From NCBI GenBank assembly GCA_963854735.1, contig OY978098.1, positions 620,001-684,000 of the forward strand: DNA of 64,000 nucleotides, written 5' to 3'. A program made the position numbers and the translations under genes. The notes beneath the pieces were generated by a model. It saw nothing but the letters and a program-made list of their open reading frames with translations, was not told where the DNA came from and searched no databases. The DNA is from Marvania coccoides. Lineage: Eukaryota; Chlorophyta; Trebouxiophyceae; Chlorellales; Chlorellaceae. Of the stretch, positions 11,541 through 23,735 are shown piece after piece (positions within the stretch are counted from its first letter, which is position 1; each line of letters starts with the position of its first letter).

Positions 11541-14500
11541 ATGGTGGCAAGTTCTGGGATTGCTGTGAAGGATTTAGATCGCACAGGCACCCTTGTCAAC
11601 CGCCTGGACAAGTGAGCTGCTGGATCCATTGCATAACAATCACAAGCTTGCTATTGGGGTGCCTGACCCCGAAAGTATCAGCCCCCCCCCCAAAAAATGA
11701 TGGCATTTCACATCTTATTGATGCTTATATTTTGCAGGAACGGGGATGGCCGCGTCACCATCGACGAGGTCTGCAACGTCATTGACGAGATTGTTGCGCA
11801 GGAGCGCCAAACTGCGATCTTCAAACGCGTCGCCTGTGTGGGTGTGCTCTTGAGTACGCTGGCGGTGGCGGCCACAGCCGGTCTCACCTACGCCGTGGTG
11901 AAGGGCAGCAAGGACACCGAGATCACCAATGGGGTGCTGGTGGCCAAGGGGGGCGACCCGGTGATGCTGGAAGCGGCCGACATGACGGTTGACGCCGACG
12001 GCGTGCTGGTCAGTCGGCAGGAAGTCGCTGGAGCCGTAGGTCAGTCCTTTCGGGCACAGATATTAATTGTTTTCTCAGCAGCTCAAGCAACTCTCGTCCT
12101 ATTTTTGCTGCAGGCACGTCTTCGCTGGTTGCGGAGGAAACCATCGAGAGCTTGGTGCAGAGGCTCAAGAGCGCCCCCTCCTACGACGAGGCCCAGCGCC
12201 TGCTGACCTCAGTGCGTCAAGTGGTGGTGCCCGGGCCTGTCCCTGGGGCGCCGTACGCCATTTGGCAGGTGGCAGAGGCTGCTGTGCTGTACGATGGCGA
12301 GCTCCTAGTAAGAAAGGAACTGATGACACAAGGCTTTCGTGGTGCAGAAAGCCGTAGTGGCTAAATGTGCGTTTAATTTTATCGTGCAGATCAGGAGCGC
12401 TGCCGGACACAACCTCACGATTTCAGCCAACGGTACTGCGGCCATTTCCAGCAGGGGGCCTGGCGGGCGCCGCCGCCTGCTTACCGTCTATCAATCTTAC
12501 GAAACGCTTGCGCAAAGCTATTTGATTTCTTCCTCCAATTGGGTAGTAGGGCCCAGTGTGTACGATCCCCACACACGCACCCTGGGACAGTCTTGCACCA
12601 TGGACGTCGAGTGCGTGGGCCACTTGCGCCCTGGGACAAACGATCTGGACGCTCCTAATTTTCCCGAAACATATCGTCAACAGGATAATGGGGCGTACGG
12701 AGTTGTATGCCTGAAAACGTTTCAATGGAATACACCCGAGTTTGCAACTGCAGGAGTATGCACTCAAGTACGCAGATTGTTGTTATTTTACGTCGAATAA
12801 TGCTCTTGGAAAGCGCTGCGCTCATGGCTCCTCACCACTCTCTTTCAATCTCGCCCCATGTAGTGCGCCTTCCCGACGACTGCGGAGGGAGCTTCTAATC
12901 CCAACAACTTCTGGAATCTTGGTTATTACTCCAACAATGGAATATGCCAGCGCTGCACAACCCCCCAGCCTCAGTGCGCACCTGCCTTTGTCCACCCCAA
13001 CAAGTGTGCATATGACGGCACCTTCCAGCGCTACGCCGGCTGTGCCCTCGGGGGGTGCTGTGCTGGGAACAATGGCGACCCCAAAAACCGTTTGTGCAAA
13101 GATAGCTGCAATTGGGAACAACGAGTGAGTGGCCTGCATCCCCTAAGTTTTACTTTGACCTGCATTTTCCTTCCCAAGCATATCTCGTCACCCAACCACC
13201 CTGTGCAATTGCTAGGTGTGCTGGAAAACGTGCGCTTCCGGCAAATGCAGCACGTTCCAAGACCCGCTGACGTGCACAGAGTGCGCTTTCAACCACAGAT
13301 TTGTGCTGACGGTCGTGGAGACGGTTTATGGTTTGGAGACGAAAAAAATCTGCGCCCCGGTGAGTCATACGAATGATTATCATTGCCCTGCGCTCTGCCT
13401 TCATCGCTTATCTCGCATGTTTCAAAGTTTAAGAATGAATCTTCTTCTGCAGTGCCCGGAATGCGGAGCCGGGCTTTACGCCAAGGAGCCATGCACGGTA
13501 AACACGCCCGCCGTCTGCGCCCCGGTGAGTACTATCAATAGCTAATGGTTTCATTTTTATTATTTCCCTGGACTTTGAGGGTTTGAATTTTTTTTCTCCT
13601 GGCCCCATCACAGAAAGTGGCGACTGGCGGTGACTGCGGGACCGCACAATCCTTTCAAGACAGCGCATGCGAGAATTACGGAAAGAAAACGGCCACGTCC
13701 CCTTGGGGTGACGCTTGCATTCGCGGGCCGTACGGGTACAAGTGCCAGCCGGTGAGAATATACAATGCAATCCATTCTTAATCGCAAAATACATAATTTC
13801 CTAAGCAACCCCGGCATTTCTTTCCTTCATCACACACCTGTTTTCCCTCTTTTATTTTCCAGTGCAACTTCGCCGATATCCCCATGCCTTTCGATTTTTG
13901 GCTCAACAGCCTTTTTTTTGGTCCCATATCATACAAACGAGCGTTCTGGGAGATGGGGCTGCACTCCGACAGTGGAGGAGTGTGTCGCCGCTGCACGATG
14001 AACCAACCTCAGTGTTTGAAAAGCTCCCTCCGCCAGCATGCTGGCGGCCTTGACGCTGCATGCGCTCAAGATGACCAGTACCAATACTACAAGGCGTGCG
14101 ATAAGTGCTCCGCAAGCTATTTTGGGTGTAACTCGGTGTCTTTGGTGGGAAATTTCACTATTGCTCCGCTCACCGGGAGCCTTTGCCGAGCCAACTGTCC
14201 CTCGACTAACGATTTTGACTTTTCCGTAATCGCAAAATCTTTCAATAGTTTTGGAACTAGTTTTGGAAACGTGGTTGTCGAAATTAGTGACGACGCAATC
14301 AGTGATCTTGTTACTAAAATGAACGTCGCCGAGGATTACCTTGCGCCTCTTGGTGACGCGTTAGTTATTAGCGCCAATGGGCTCGCCAATGGGATAGTCG
14401 CAGCGTGGCAAATTTTCGGACCCCTTGGAGAGGCAATCCTCAATATTCTGAAGGATTGCGCCTTTGATATTGTGACCCTTGATGTGAAGAGTGGCATTGA

Positions 14501-14869
14501 TTCGTGCAAGATGCTCCTTCCATGCGTCGATCTATTTGACGACATCTTGACAACCGTGAGCGAATTTAAGTTGTCGACAAAGTTCATCGACTCAGCAAGA
14601 GTAGGTTCCCCCCCCTCTTTCTTCTTAATTCTCCCAATAACAGCTAACCCGGTCTCATGATATTCCAGGAATGTGGGACTGACCCACCGACAGTTACTTC
14701 GGTGAAGAAATGCGTCAAGTTTGCTGGATGCGCCCTCAAAGTAAAGCCCAAATTCAAGGCATATGACCCCAATACAGCGTTATCGCGAACTGATCAATTC
14801 GGGATTGTGGCCAAGACCACCGTAGGAACTATCGGCACTGGGCTGCAGAACAAAGACTCGAATCCTTAA
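11541..14869 (+). CDS. EF-hand, single-TM, large Cys-rich membrane protein, unknown family
   Basis: Ten exons: 11541-11611, 11738-12039, 12114-12307, 12390-12767, 12864-13124, 13216-13359, 13453-13524, 13614-13751, 13863-14600, 14669-14869; 832 aa, frame consistent throughout. Residues about 22-35 give a canonical EF-hand loop (DKNGDGRVTIDE, split by intron 1) with flanking helices. A membrane segment follows near 53-76 (VACVGVLLSTLAVAATAGLT). The next 150 residues are mixed; then come repeated Cys-rich blocks (CQRCTTPQPQC, CWKTCASGKC, CPECGAGLYAKEPC), several ended by an intron after a ...CAP or CQP motif. The C-terminal third is a long helical region (GNVVVEISDDAISDLVTKM; IVAAWQIFGPLGEAI) with isolated cysteines. 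Likely topology: EF-hand inside, Cys-rich part outside. I recognise no whole-protein family; a Ca2+-linked surface protein is a guess. An alternative exon around 12763-12863 cannot be excluded. Confidence 0.7.
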
Positions 14870-16438
14870 TGAACTCTGATAACTCCCAATTTGTGCGCCG
14901 CAGCATGTTTTTTCCTCTACCTCCCGGTAGGTGGCTTTTTCATGTGCAGTTCGTTGATTTATTGTGCTGGCATTCTAATTTTTCTTCAAAGCGTAGCAGC
15001 ATAACTTGTTATTGTTAGCTATGCCCTCTTCTCCCCACATGGTCACAGTCGGCTTACTCTCCCTTCCTACGTTGCTGTGTACCTTCCCTTATCAAAACTT
15101 GTTCTCCGTCCCCTGACGACTTTGGATGCACCACTTCCCAAACAGCCAGGGTTTAGTGACCACTGTAGAAGAGAGGGGTGCTTGGTGCCTCCCGGCATTG
15201 CCCAAGCGTGTACCTTGACCGGACGGTTCGCTTTCTCGCCGACCGGAGCGTCATGCATGCCTTGCATTCTCTGCATGCACATGTGCCTATCTTGCACCTG
15301 TACTTGCTCTGCACCTGTTTTATGTCGGTCCGGCCGTCGGGGACTTGGAGGCAGGGGCCAGAGCCTATAACTGGGATTGATCCGACGAATGGAAGGGGGG
15401 CTCCGCCTTACTGTGGCGGGGTTTGTGGCACGTCGGCTTGCGGATCTCTATAGGGGCACCCACGGTAGTGGACGCAAAACCATATGAAAAAAAAAACCAT
15501 TTGAAATACCTGGAAACCTTGAGGACGCGACCATTAATTATAATTCCTACTAGCAGCCCATCTGTTTATACTCACACTAAAAGAGCTGTCCCTCTATTGC
15601 ATAAAGACTAAGAAATATAATTTGCCCATCTTCCTTTGTAATTTTTTTTGCCCTTAATATTGCAGTACGTAGCATTTGTCAATATTCGCCAAGCTATCAT
15701 AAACTATCGACATCTTATTTTTCAACATATAAGCCCAAACAAATGCATGAAATGAGGGGGAAACCCTATAGCTGCCGAAGCAGGACATGTGTCTGGCCTG
15801 TTCATGGATGGAACGTGGGCAACTGGAGCCGGACCACCTGTCACCCCTGCTGCTGCTGCGAATGGATCTGAGACAGCTGCTCAACACGGAGCAGCGACAG
15901 CCTTACACGGGGCTGGGTCTTTGGCTGAGAACAATGGCACAAGTAGCCTACGGCGAGGTGACCGAGGACGTGTCCCACGACGAAGATTCGATTTGATTGA
16001 GTAGTTTGATTTATGCCTGTTGATTATTATTTTGATCTGGAAGTGAAGGCGGTAGGGTGTTCTTTGAACGCCGAGAGAGAGAGAGGACATGTGTCTGGCA
16101 GGGAGCCTGTACAAACTAAGCCAGAAAAATTCGCTGCACACCGTATTGCTCAATTTGGATTTTTAAACCCTCCTTGCACTGTATCATCTGTTCGAATGAA
16201 GGTTTTGGTGAATGAAACCACCATTGGGAATTCCATGCCATAAGAGCAGAAGAGAAAACTAAAATGTCGTTGTTCCAGCCAAACGTATTTCACCCACGCA
16301 AACATTTTCCTTTTTGACCTGGGCGCTTCTAAAGTGTAAAAATGAAAAACTATTTTCAAAACTTTTTTTCAAAACTTTGTTTTTGCTCCGCAGATGGCTT
16401 GCCAAGGCACCTTTTCACCTTCAAAATAATCTAAAATC
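14870..16438. other. Intergenic region with dispersed repeat and weak ORFs
   Basis: Contains dispersed repeat copy A (15221-15486, separate entry). At 15787-16004 two overlapping frames of about 70 codons are open (one ending EVTEDVSHDEDSI); neither has splice partners or a family pattern. The sequence 'ggacatgtgtctggc' occurs near 15783 and again near 16085. The rest is AT-rich. Confidence 0.45.
15221..15486 (+). repeat. Dispersed repeat, copy A
   Basis: About 265 bp with clear similarity to 31122-31490 in the same orientation. Shared blocks in order: 'ggacggttcg', 'ccggagcgtc', 'tgcatgcctt', 'ttttatgtcggtc', 'gccgtcggggact', 'ttgatccg', 'ccttactgtggcggggtt', 'gtggcacgtcg', 'ggtagt'. Copy A lacks an internal segment of roughly 60 bp and most of the 18-bp tandem repeats present in copy B. 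No ORF, terminal inverted repeat or target duplication seen. Confidence 0.8.
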
Positions 16439-19400
16439 ATGGCGCCTAAAGGGCGTCCAGAGAAGGAGCCACCAGGTGAGTTCGGGAGCTTCCAGTTTCT
16501 CGAGTCAATTCGCATCTCAAACTGATCACCCTACCTCTGCGCTGCAGAAACCTTGGCATCCGCGAGCGGCAAGAGCCTGGAAGGTCTTTTAGAACGCGTC
16601 AACAAGCGTCGCTCCAAGGCAGGCAAGGCTGCGGCCCGCGCTGCCCAGAAACCTCAGGCTGTCGCCACCTGCGGAGCCCCTGCAGTGCTGAACGAGGAGG
16701 AGGACGCAAAGCCGCAGCCCTCACACGGCGCTGAGTCACTCCAGCGCCTGCAGCAGCAGCAACAAGATGCCCCTGAAGCTACACTCGCAGTGACGGAATT
16801 GGAATTCAACGATGATGATTGGGAGGACGTTGAGGGAGATGAAGAGGCCATTTCTGAAGGAGAAGAGCTCTATTGCGGCGACGTCGACGCTGGAGGCATC
16901 ACCATCGACCTAGAATCCGGCGGCAGTCCCACAAAGAAGCGCAAAGCTGCCCCCCGCCGTACCTTCACTAAAGAAGACCGAGAGACAGCTCGGGAGGTGC
17001 ACAGATCCCACCTGCTGTGCCTGCTGGGCCGCGGCATGCTGGTTGACGCCGCTGCTGACGACCCCCTGATCCAGGCCTCCGCGGTGTCGCTGGTTTCGGC
17101 CGAGGCGGCAGCGGCGGTTCAAAGCGGCGGAAGCGGGAGCGCAGGGGTTGATACGGGGGCGCTGACCGCTGTAGTGGAAGGGTTTCGGCGGGAGTTTAAG
17201 CTGGTGGGGGCCAGCCAGGCGGCGCACGATGAGGACGAGGTGGCTTTGGCACTGGCAGGGGCTCAGGGGGTGGCGGGATTTTCCCAGCAGCTGCTGGAGG
17301 TGGTGCAGCGGCGGTGCGGGACGGCGGAGGAGCTGGTGGCGGTGGTGGCTGCGGCGCTGCGGGCGTTGGGCTGCGCCACGCGCGTGTTGCGGCTGCTGGA
17401 GCCGAGCTCGCTGAAACCGGCAGGTAAACAAAAGAAAGATTTGTTTTTTTTCGTTTCTCAACTGAATAAAAATTGTTGACAGTGGTTATTTTTAAATATT
17501 CTTGTGCGAGGATGCTTTGTTTCCCTTAAAACAACACTCATTGCCTGCCGTGCTTTTTCTTTGCTGCAAGACGCTCTGAGACAGCAAGAGCACGCGATGC
17601 TGCGCTTCATGAAGCGGCAGCGCTCCACTATGGGGCCAGAGGTCATCGACCTCACGGCTGGAGACAACGAGCAGGCTGGCCCCTCCTCTGCTGCCGCTCC
17701 TTCTGCTGCCGCCAAGACCCTGGCGCGGACTGCCACCGAACTGCTGACAGGCAAGGCCAGCAAGCAGCTGGAGAGCCTGCGCGCGAGCGTGGCTGCGCAT
17801 ATGAACATCACTGCCAGCCGGGCGATTAAACTTGTTCCAGGCGGGGCTGACGGCAGCATTTCGCTCATCGCGGTGGATTACTCCAAGCTCAGGGGCAGCA
17901 AAAAGGGCGTAAAGCGCGCGGAAATTGTGGACGCCTCGGTCAAGGATGACCCGCCTGCGGGACCCTCCAAGCGGCAAGGAAAAGCAGCAGTAGAAGAGGC
18001 GGAAACGGCGGAAAAGGGGAAGAAAGGTTCGAGGAAACGCAAGGGTGCTGGGGAGAAGGAGGGTGGTGGCAGTGGGAAAGAGGCGGCTATTGTAGAGGAG
18101 GAGGAAGAGGCGGGGCTTGTGCCGCTGGTGAGCATCAGAGAAGCTCCTCAGCCAACTCCGAAAAGGCGAAAAGGCGATGAGGAATACGAGCGGGAGCTGG
18201 CGCTGTCGCTGGCCGCCACCGCCTTCGACAGTTCCAAGACCAAGCCGGGGGAGGGCGGCAGCAGCGACGCAGAGGAAGCAGCAGAAGACCTTGCTAGAGG
18301 CGGTGCAGCTGGCGGCAAAATGGAGCAAAAGGGGGGCGCTGGGGGAGGTGTTCAGCGGCGGGGACGCACCCGGGGGGCGGCTTTTGGGGTTCACCAGGCT
18401 CACGTGGGGCAGTACTGGCTAGAAGTGTACTGCGGCGGTACTGCTGACGGGCGGTGGGTGCACGCCTGCCCGTTGACTGGGTGGGTTGATAGGGCGAGGG
18501 ATGTGGAGGGGCTGGTGCCTCGCGGGCATTCGCTGGCGTATGTGGTGGCGTTCCGCAACGGCGGAGCCAAGGACGTGACGCGGCGCTACGCTGCCAGCTT
18601 TGTCAACGCAGAGAAACAGCGGGAGGGGAGCTGGTGGGACGAGACGCTGCGCCCGCTGCGCTCCAAGGAGACGGCAACCACAGGTGGAAGAAGCAGTGGC
18701 GCTGCTAGGACAGCACTTCCTGCTGCTGCTGCTGCACGGGCCGTTGGCGCGACGGGGAGGCAGCAGCAGCAGGCGCTGGCAGAGCTTCGGGAAGACCGTG
18801 AGCTGGAGGTGCAGGCTGCGGTGGAGCGCAAGGGGCTGCCGACCACCATCGACGGCTTCAAATCCCACGCCCAGTTCATTCTGGAGCGCCACATTGGCAA
18901 GTACTGCGCTTTAAAGCCGGGGGCTAAAAAAATGGGCGCGCACCGCGGGGAGGCGTACTACCTGCGTGAGGAGGTGGGGGAGGTGCACACGGCGGAGCGG
19001 TGGCGGCGCATGGGGCGGGAGGTGCTGGCTGAGGAGCTGGAGCATCCCGCAAAGCGGATTGATAAGCGGGGGCAGGGTGGCGGTGGTAAAATGAAAGGAG
19101 GGCTTGGGAGAGGAGGGAAACAAACAAAAGGCAACAGCAACGACAGCGATGACGAGGAGGGAGAGGGGGCAGCTGCAGGAGACGGTGCTGGGCCTTCTGG
19201 CGCAGCGGCTGTGAAATCGGATTTCTATGGGGAATGGCAGACCAAGGCGTGGGTGCCCCCGGCCGCTGTGGGTGGCAAGGTGCCGAAGAATGAGCGGGGC
19301 AATGTGGAGGTGCCGCCCTTCTCTGCCGTCCTGCCCTCGGGCACGGTAAGAAAAACTATTTTAGTAGTGTTATGTTATAATGTCGCTCTTATATATTTTA

Positions 19401-19892
19401 TACATTATGGGTTTCCCTCTCGATTGACAGGTGCACCTGCGGCTGGCTGGTGTGGCGGCTGTCTGCCGCAAACTGGGCGTCGACTACGCCCCAGCGCTCA
19501 CTGGGTTCGAGATTAGAGGTGGCCGGTCGGTGCCATCGCTGGAGGGCGTGGTGGTGTGCACTGAGCACGCGGCAGCCGTCAGGGCGGCGCACGAAGAGGA
19601 AGAGGCGAATCGCGCTGAGCGGGCGCAGCAAAAACGAATGGCAGAGGCGGAAGCTGCGTGGCGGGACCTGCTGCGAGCGCTGTTGACGCGTGTGAGGCTG
19701 CAGAGATCGTACGGGACGGGGCAGCACCCGGCAGACGCAGCTGAAGAAGCGGCAGCCATGCTGGCGCACACTGCAGCCACGGGGAAACTGCATGGCGCGA
19801 AGAAGGGGGCTAAGAAGGGGGCCGGAGAAGCTGCGGGGCAGGAGAAGAGGGCAGACGAGCAGGCCGTTGCGGTCGCGGTGGAAGAAATTTAA
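16439..19892 (+). CDS. XPC/Rad4 nucleotide-excision-repair damage sensor
   Basis: Exons 16439-16475, 16548-17423, 17571-19345, 19431-19892; 1049 aa. XPC/Rad4 with RAD23 recognises helix-distorting DNA lesions in the nucleus and recruits TFIIH. Seen: N-terminal basic and acidic disordered regions (a block ending EEAISEGEE near residue 110), and the start of the transglutaminase-like domain around 270-305 (RCGTAEELVAVVAAALRALG). A long Lys/Glu-rich linker follows, then the second transglutaminase part (QYWLEVYCGGTADGRWVHAC; RGHSLAYVVAFRNGGAKDVT). The three beta-hairpin domains come last: BHD1 near 739 (FILERHIGKYCALKPG), BHD2 near 853 (DFYGEWQTKAWVPP) and BHD3 near 896-930 (VHLRLAGVAAVCRKLGVDYA). 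The second intron uses an AAG acceptor. The C-terminal tail is basic (KKGAKKGAGEAAGQEK). Length is typical. Confidence 0.93.
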
Positions 19893-20932
19893 GTTGTTAT
19901 AATGAATGAATCAGTTTAGGAGGAAGACCATGAGTTCAGTCGATCAATTTACAGGAAGGGCTGCACTGGCATTCGGCGTAGCCCCATTTTGGCTGTGCTG
20001 AATTGCTGCTGTGCACATGTACTTTTAGAATAGGCGTGTAATGCAAATGTTTTCAGACAGTGTGTCTGGCATGTTCATTTTGAATTGGAAAGTATAAAAT
20101 AGTACTTATTACCCATTAAACCCGTATTAAATAAATTTCTCCAGCTGTCCCCTGCTCTAGAACGGCCGAAATTCGGGCGGGATTCGGACGACCCCCGGAA
20201 TTTTGCGTATTTCAGCTGTTTTCGAAGTTAATGGTACATGTTATAATGAATACAAGCGATATGAACAGCAAACACGCACTCCCTCTGCACGATGTCAATC
20301 GTAACATGTCTCAGGTTCTGCAGTCGCTCCGAGCCATGTTTGAAGGTACCCACTCCATAATTTCCAACACTACCCAATTCGAATCTCATCTTGACCGCTT
20401 CCACGTCCAAAATCAGGTTATCGCACACGGTCAGAGAAAATAATTCAAAAATAGAAAATATCGGCAGAGGCTGTTTGGGGAGAAATCCTGGAGCACCCAA
20501 TTGCTCAGAATTGGCTGATATGATGCTCCGGCTCACCTCTCCACCAGGACCTCGCTTAAAAATAAAAAAAAGGGCTGCTGAGATTCCAGTGATTGCTTTG
20601 CCTCCGCCATCCTTTTTGCTCATCGCCCACTGCATTCAATGCGAAAACGCCTCCATCGCCCTAATTAAATAATGCTTTTCGTACCCAGCGTGGTGGTGAT
20701 AGGTAAATAAATTCTTTCTTGGAAATTTGTTTGAAAAACGTGAGATGAGAAATGGTGTTACCTTCGGGGTTTATCGCGTATTCATTTTTTTTGACGGCAT
20801 GCAAGCATTCGACGTGTAGAGAACAGCGCTGCTGTGCCCCCGTTCACCGAAAATCTATAGCTCCCAAACAGTTTTTTTTATTCGTTTTTTTTAATACATT
20901 TACAGAAATCGATTGAATTCTAACAGCACACC
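19893..20932. other. Intergenic, one weak reverse ORF
   Basis: About 1 kb. A - strand ORF at 20228-20635 (135 codons, FSLTVCDNLILDVEAVKM) has a beta-strand-like pattern but no start context, splice partner or family; it may be a remnant. Elsewhere AT-rich with poly-T runs. Confidence 0.4.
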
Positions 20933-22332
20933 ATGCCGGATGCAGCGAACGGCGACACCAATGGCGGCGAGAGGTGGCGCTTTAAGGCCATCCGTTGGAA
21001 GCTGGTCTTTCGTCGCCAAGATCACGCCAGCCTGTTACTGACCCTCGCTTTGGTGGTGATCGTGGCGGTTGTTTCTTTCGTGGTTGAGCCCCGCAACCGC
21101 GTCTTCTACATCTATGACGGTGCGCATTCATCCTCAACACTCTAGTCAAATATATCCCTCTTCCCCTCTTTCGCTCAAAAGGCCCACACATTTCCTATTA
21201 ATTGTGGTGCTGTTTCCGCGCTGCAGCCACCATCAGCAACCCCATCGGTTCCAAGCGCGACGACTTTACGCCCACCGTGCCTGACTGGGCTGCAATGATA
21301 ATCCCTTTCCTCATGATGCTGGCGACGTTGATCGTTGGGGAATTTATCTACAGCAGGAGAGAACACCACAGCGTCACAGACGCCGTGGCGGTGTCATTGT
21401 ACTTCATCCTCGACGTGCTGCAGGCAAGCTAGTATATACTATAATTTCTACATCAAGAGAAACTTTGTCTTTTTTCATTTTGAATGAAATTTTGAATGAA
21501 ATGAAGTCAACAAACGCGACCTTAATTGCAAAAAATGTTACTTTGATGCTCTTAATCATGGTGCTTTTGTACCCACGTCATCTCCCTCCTCTTCTTATAG
21601 AGCTTCATGTGCACGCTGGTCGTCGTCCAAGCCACCAAGGTCAGCGTTGGGTTCCTTCGCCCAGACTTTCTCATGCGGTGCCAGCCGAAAATCGACGACC
21701 CCAACTCCGTCACCATCGCCTACGGCCAAGACACCACCTCCCTCTACCCCTGCACAAGCACCGACGAAGACGCCATCAAGAACGGGCGGCAGTCGTTCCC
21801 TTCTGGCCACTCTGCCGTTTCTTTCAACCTGGCGACCTACTCTTCAGGTGGAGAATTTATCCTTTTTTAACCTGTTGCTTCCCTCGACCCATATGTGTAT
21901 TTATTCCACGTTTTCTTACTTCAGGCTACCTCATTTGGTGCTGGCACATGCGCCGAGAGTGGTCACCGCGGCGATTGGGCCCCAAAGCCGAGTTTCTATC
22001 GGACTTGGGCAACGTGGCTGCCAAGCTGTGGATGCTGCTCATGTTGGGACTTGCCTGGTGAGAACCAATACGGGGTAACACGCGGAAACCGACCGTTTTG
22101 AGTATTTCTGCTGACGTTTGTTGTTCATTTCCTTGTGGCTCGCAGGGGAATCTCCTGTTCTCGCGTAATTGACAATCAGCACGCAATAGGTGACATTTTG
22201 GGTGGCATGTTTGTCGGGTTTTTTGTCGCTGTGATATACATTTTGCGTGCCATCCCCCGCTATGTACGAGTGCTCACTCTCGCCTGCAAACCGGGCGAAG
22301 AAGCCAGCGAGAGGGGCGCTGACGCTGTTTAA
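20933..22332 (+). CDS. Lipid phosphate phosphatase (PAP2/LPP family)
   Basis: Exons 20933-21119, 21227-21423, 21601-21847, 21925-22057, 22146-22332; 316 aa. It dephosphorylates phosphatidic acid or related lipid phosphates at a membrane. All three PAP2 motifs are present: KVSVGFLRPDF (motif 1, near 144), FPSGHSAVSF (motif 2, near 197), SRVIDNQHAIGDILGG (motif 3, near 259). About six hydrophobic segments are seen, starting with SLLLTLALVVIVAVVSFVV near residue 35. Topology and length match eukaryotic LPPs (280-340 aa). Intron 2 has a GC donor (CTGCAG|GCAAGC); the nearby GTATAT would create a stop. This probably acts at ER or plasma membrane in lipid signalling or glycerolipid synthesis. Confidence 0.93.
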
Positions 22333-22930
22333 TAACAGTAACAATAGCCACTCTTTGTACTCGTTGGTATAGTTCCATAAGGCCTGTTCCTCTCAATATA
22401 ACGTGTCAAAAATGGTTTAATTTGCTTGCCTGCGTCGGGAATTTATAATAAATATTCAAACTGTTTATATTACTTTTTTACACTCTCTACCCCAGCTCAA
22501 ATCGTAAGAATGCAAATCCTGGTAGATGAGCGGTGTTGCAAAGGCTTGGAGAGCATGGGAAAGAAAGTATCCTCTAACTTACTGAGGCATTGCCTCATGA
22601 CGCTCATGCAGCCATTGCCCGTGAGGTGCATTTTTTCTAGGGGCGCTAAATGGGCTAACCACTTCCCCTCAACCCCGTCAGAAGGCCATCTTTTGTTCTT
22701 GCACAAGCATACCACCGCTGGTGCTGCCCTGCCATGCTCTCCTTGAAGCTGAAGGAAGCAAAAAAAAATATAATTCGCTGCCAAAATAAACGAAGTCAAA
22801 TTTGATTAGATCCAATGGTTGAATAAGGAGGTGGGTCGTGTTCAAATTTCAGAAACAACGCGGATTGATATTAAATAATTTTAATTCAAAACCTTATTCG
22901 CTCTTCAGAGAGCACTGAATCGCAACAAAG
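22333..22930. other. Intergenic, no gene seen
   Basis: Contains the LPP 3' end and the upstream region of the SVIP-like gene. Short ORFs here lack support. Confidence 0.45.
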
Positions 22931-23335
22931 ATGGGGGCATGCTTGTCACTATGCGGAAAGTCTGAGGCTGGCCCAGACGCCGAGATTTACCGGCAGGCCA
23001 CAAGGTAAATAATTATTGTGCCAGGCGCCAATATTTTTTTTCCTCAGTTTATGCTCCATCTGCAGGCCCGCCACCGAGGCAGATCGCCAAGCTCGTGCAC
23101 AAGCAGCAGAGGCGGTGAGTTCTCCAATATATTGTTATATGCAGTTTGCGCTCATTTCAGTCACCGCCTTACGCTTCCTTTCTCCTTTCCCGTTCCGCAG
23201 GCTGCAGCCAGGCAGTCAGCGTTTGAACAGAGCGGCGTGGGAAAGGCGGTGATCAAATCGGTGAAGGCGGCAAAGGAGGACAGGGCGAAGCCAGGAAATG
23301 ATAAAGGTCCCGCTGTGAGCGACTGGATGAATTGA
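22931..23335 (+). CDS. SVIP-like small p97/CDC48-interacting protein
   Basis: Exons 22931-23004, 23066-23114, 23201-23335; only 85 aa. The N-terminus MGACLSLCGKS has Gly2 and two nearby cysteines, a pattern for N-myristoylation and palmitoylation, so it is probably membrane-anchored. Residues 35-45 (RAQAAEAAAAR) fit the VCP-interacting motif R-x5-AA-x2-R exactly, within a predicted helix. Animal SVIP has the same layout (acylated N-terminus, VIM helix, short basic tail, about 77 aa) and inhibits ER-associated degradation by holding p97 at membranes. The assignment rests on layout and motif, not on extended identity. The tail ends AVSDWMN. The gene would be missed by most size cut-offs. Confidence 0.65.
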
Positions 23336-23735
23336 ATATGGAGAAAAAATGGGGTTTATTTTAATTTTGTACGTTATGTCTCTCCCCCTTTGAATTGACC
23401 CTTGAAAATGCATTTGCTTTGTTGTAAGATAGAAAATTTGAAAGTTTAAGTTTGGCGGCAGCAGCGGGGGCAGGTGAGGGGAAGTTTTTCTGGCGACATT
23501 GGGCCCAAGCGCGCATCTTTGCCAAGTTGCCAGCCCCATTATCAAAGAATCTTGGCGTTTGCAGCTCGATGCTTCCCGAAGCACAGGTTTTTTCGCGAAC
23601 ACGCCAGAGGCTTCTTGAATTTTCTGCACCTGTCTGCCCCTTGAAAACCCCGCTCCCGTCGCCGATTCCACATTTATATTCTAAATTAAATCATTCGTTG
23701 CTTCCACAGCCTCTCCGCTTCAACACGCCCTCAAT
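23336..23735. other. Intergenic, no gene seen
   Basis: Spacer between the SVIP-like stop and the HSP20-like start. Short ORFs run both ways but none has a family pattern. Confidence 0.45.

Noticed and set aside
12763..12863. Extra exon (EYALKYADCCYFTSNNALGK) in the EF-hand gene
   Set aside because: Would need a 49-bp intron on the left and has no GT donor on the right. It remains possible with a GC donor, so it is mentioned in the gene entry.
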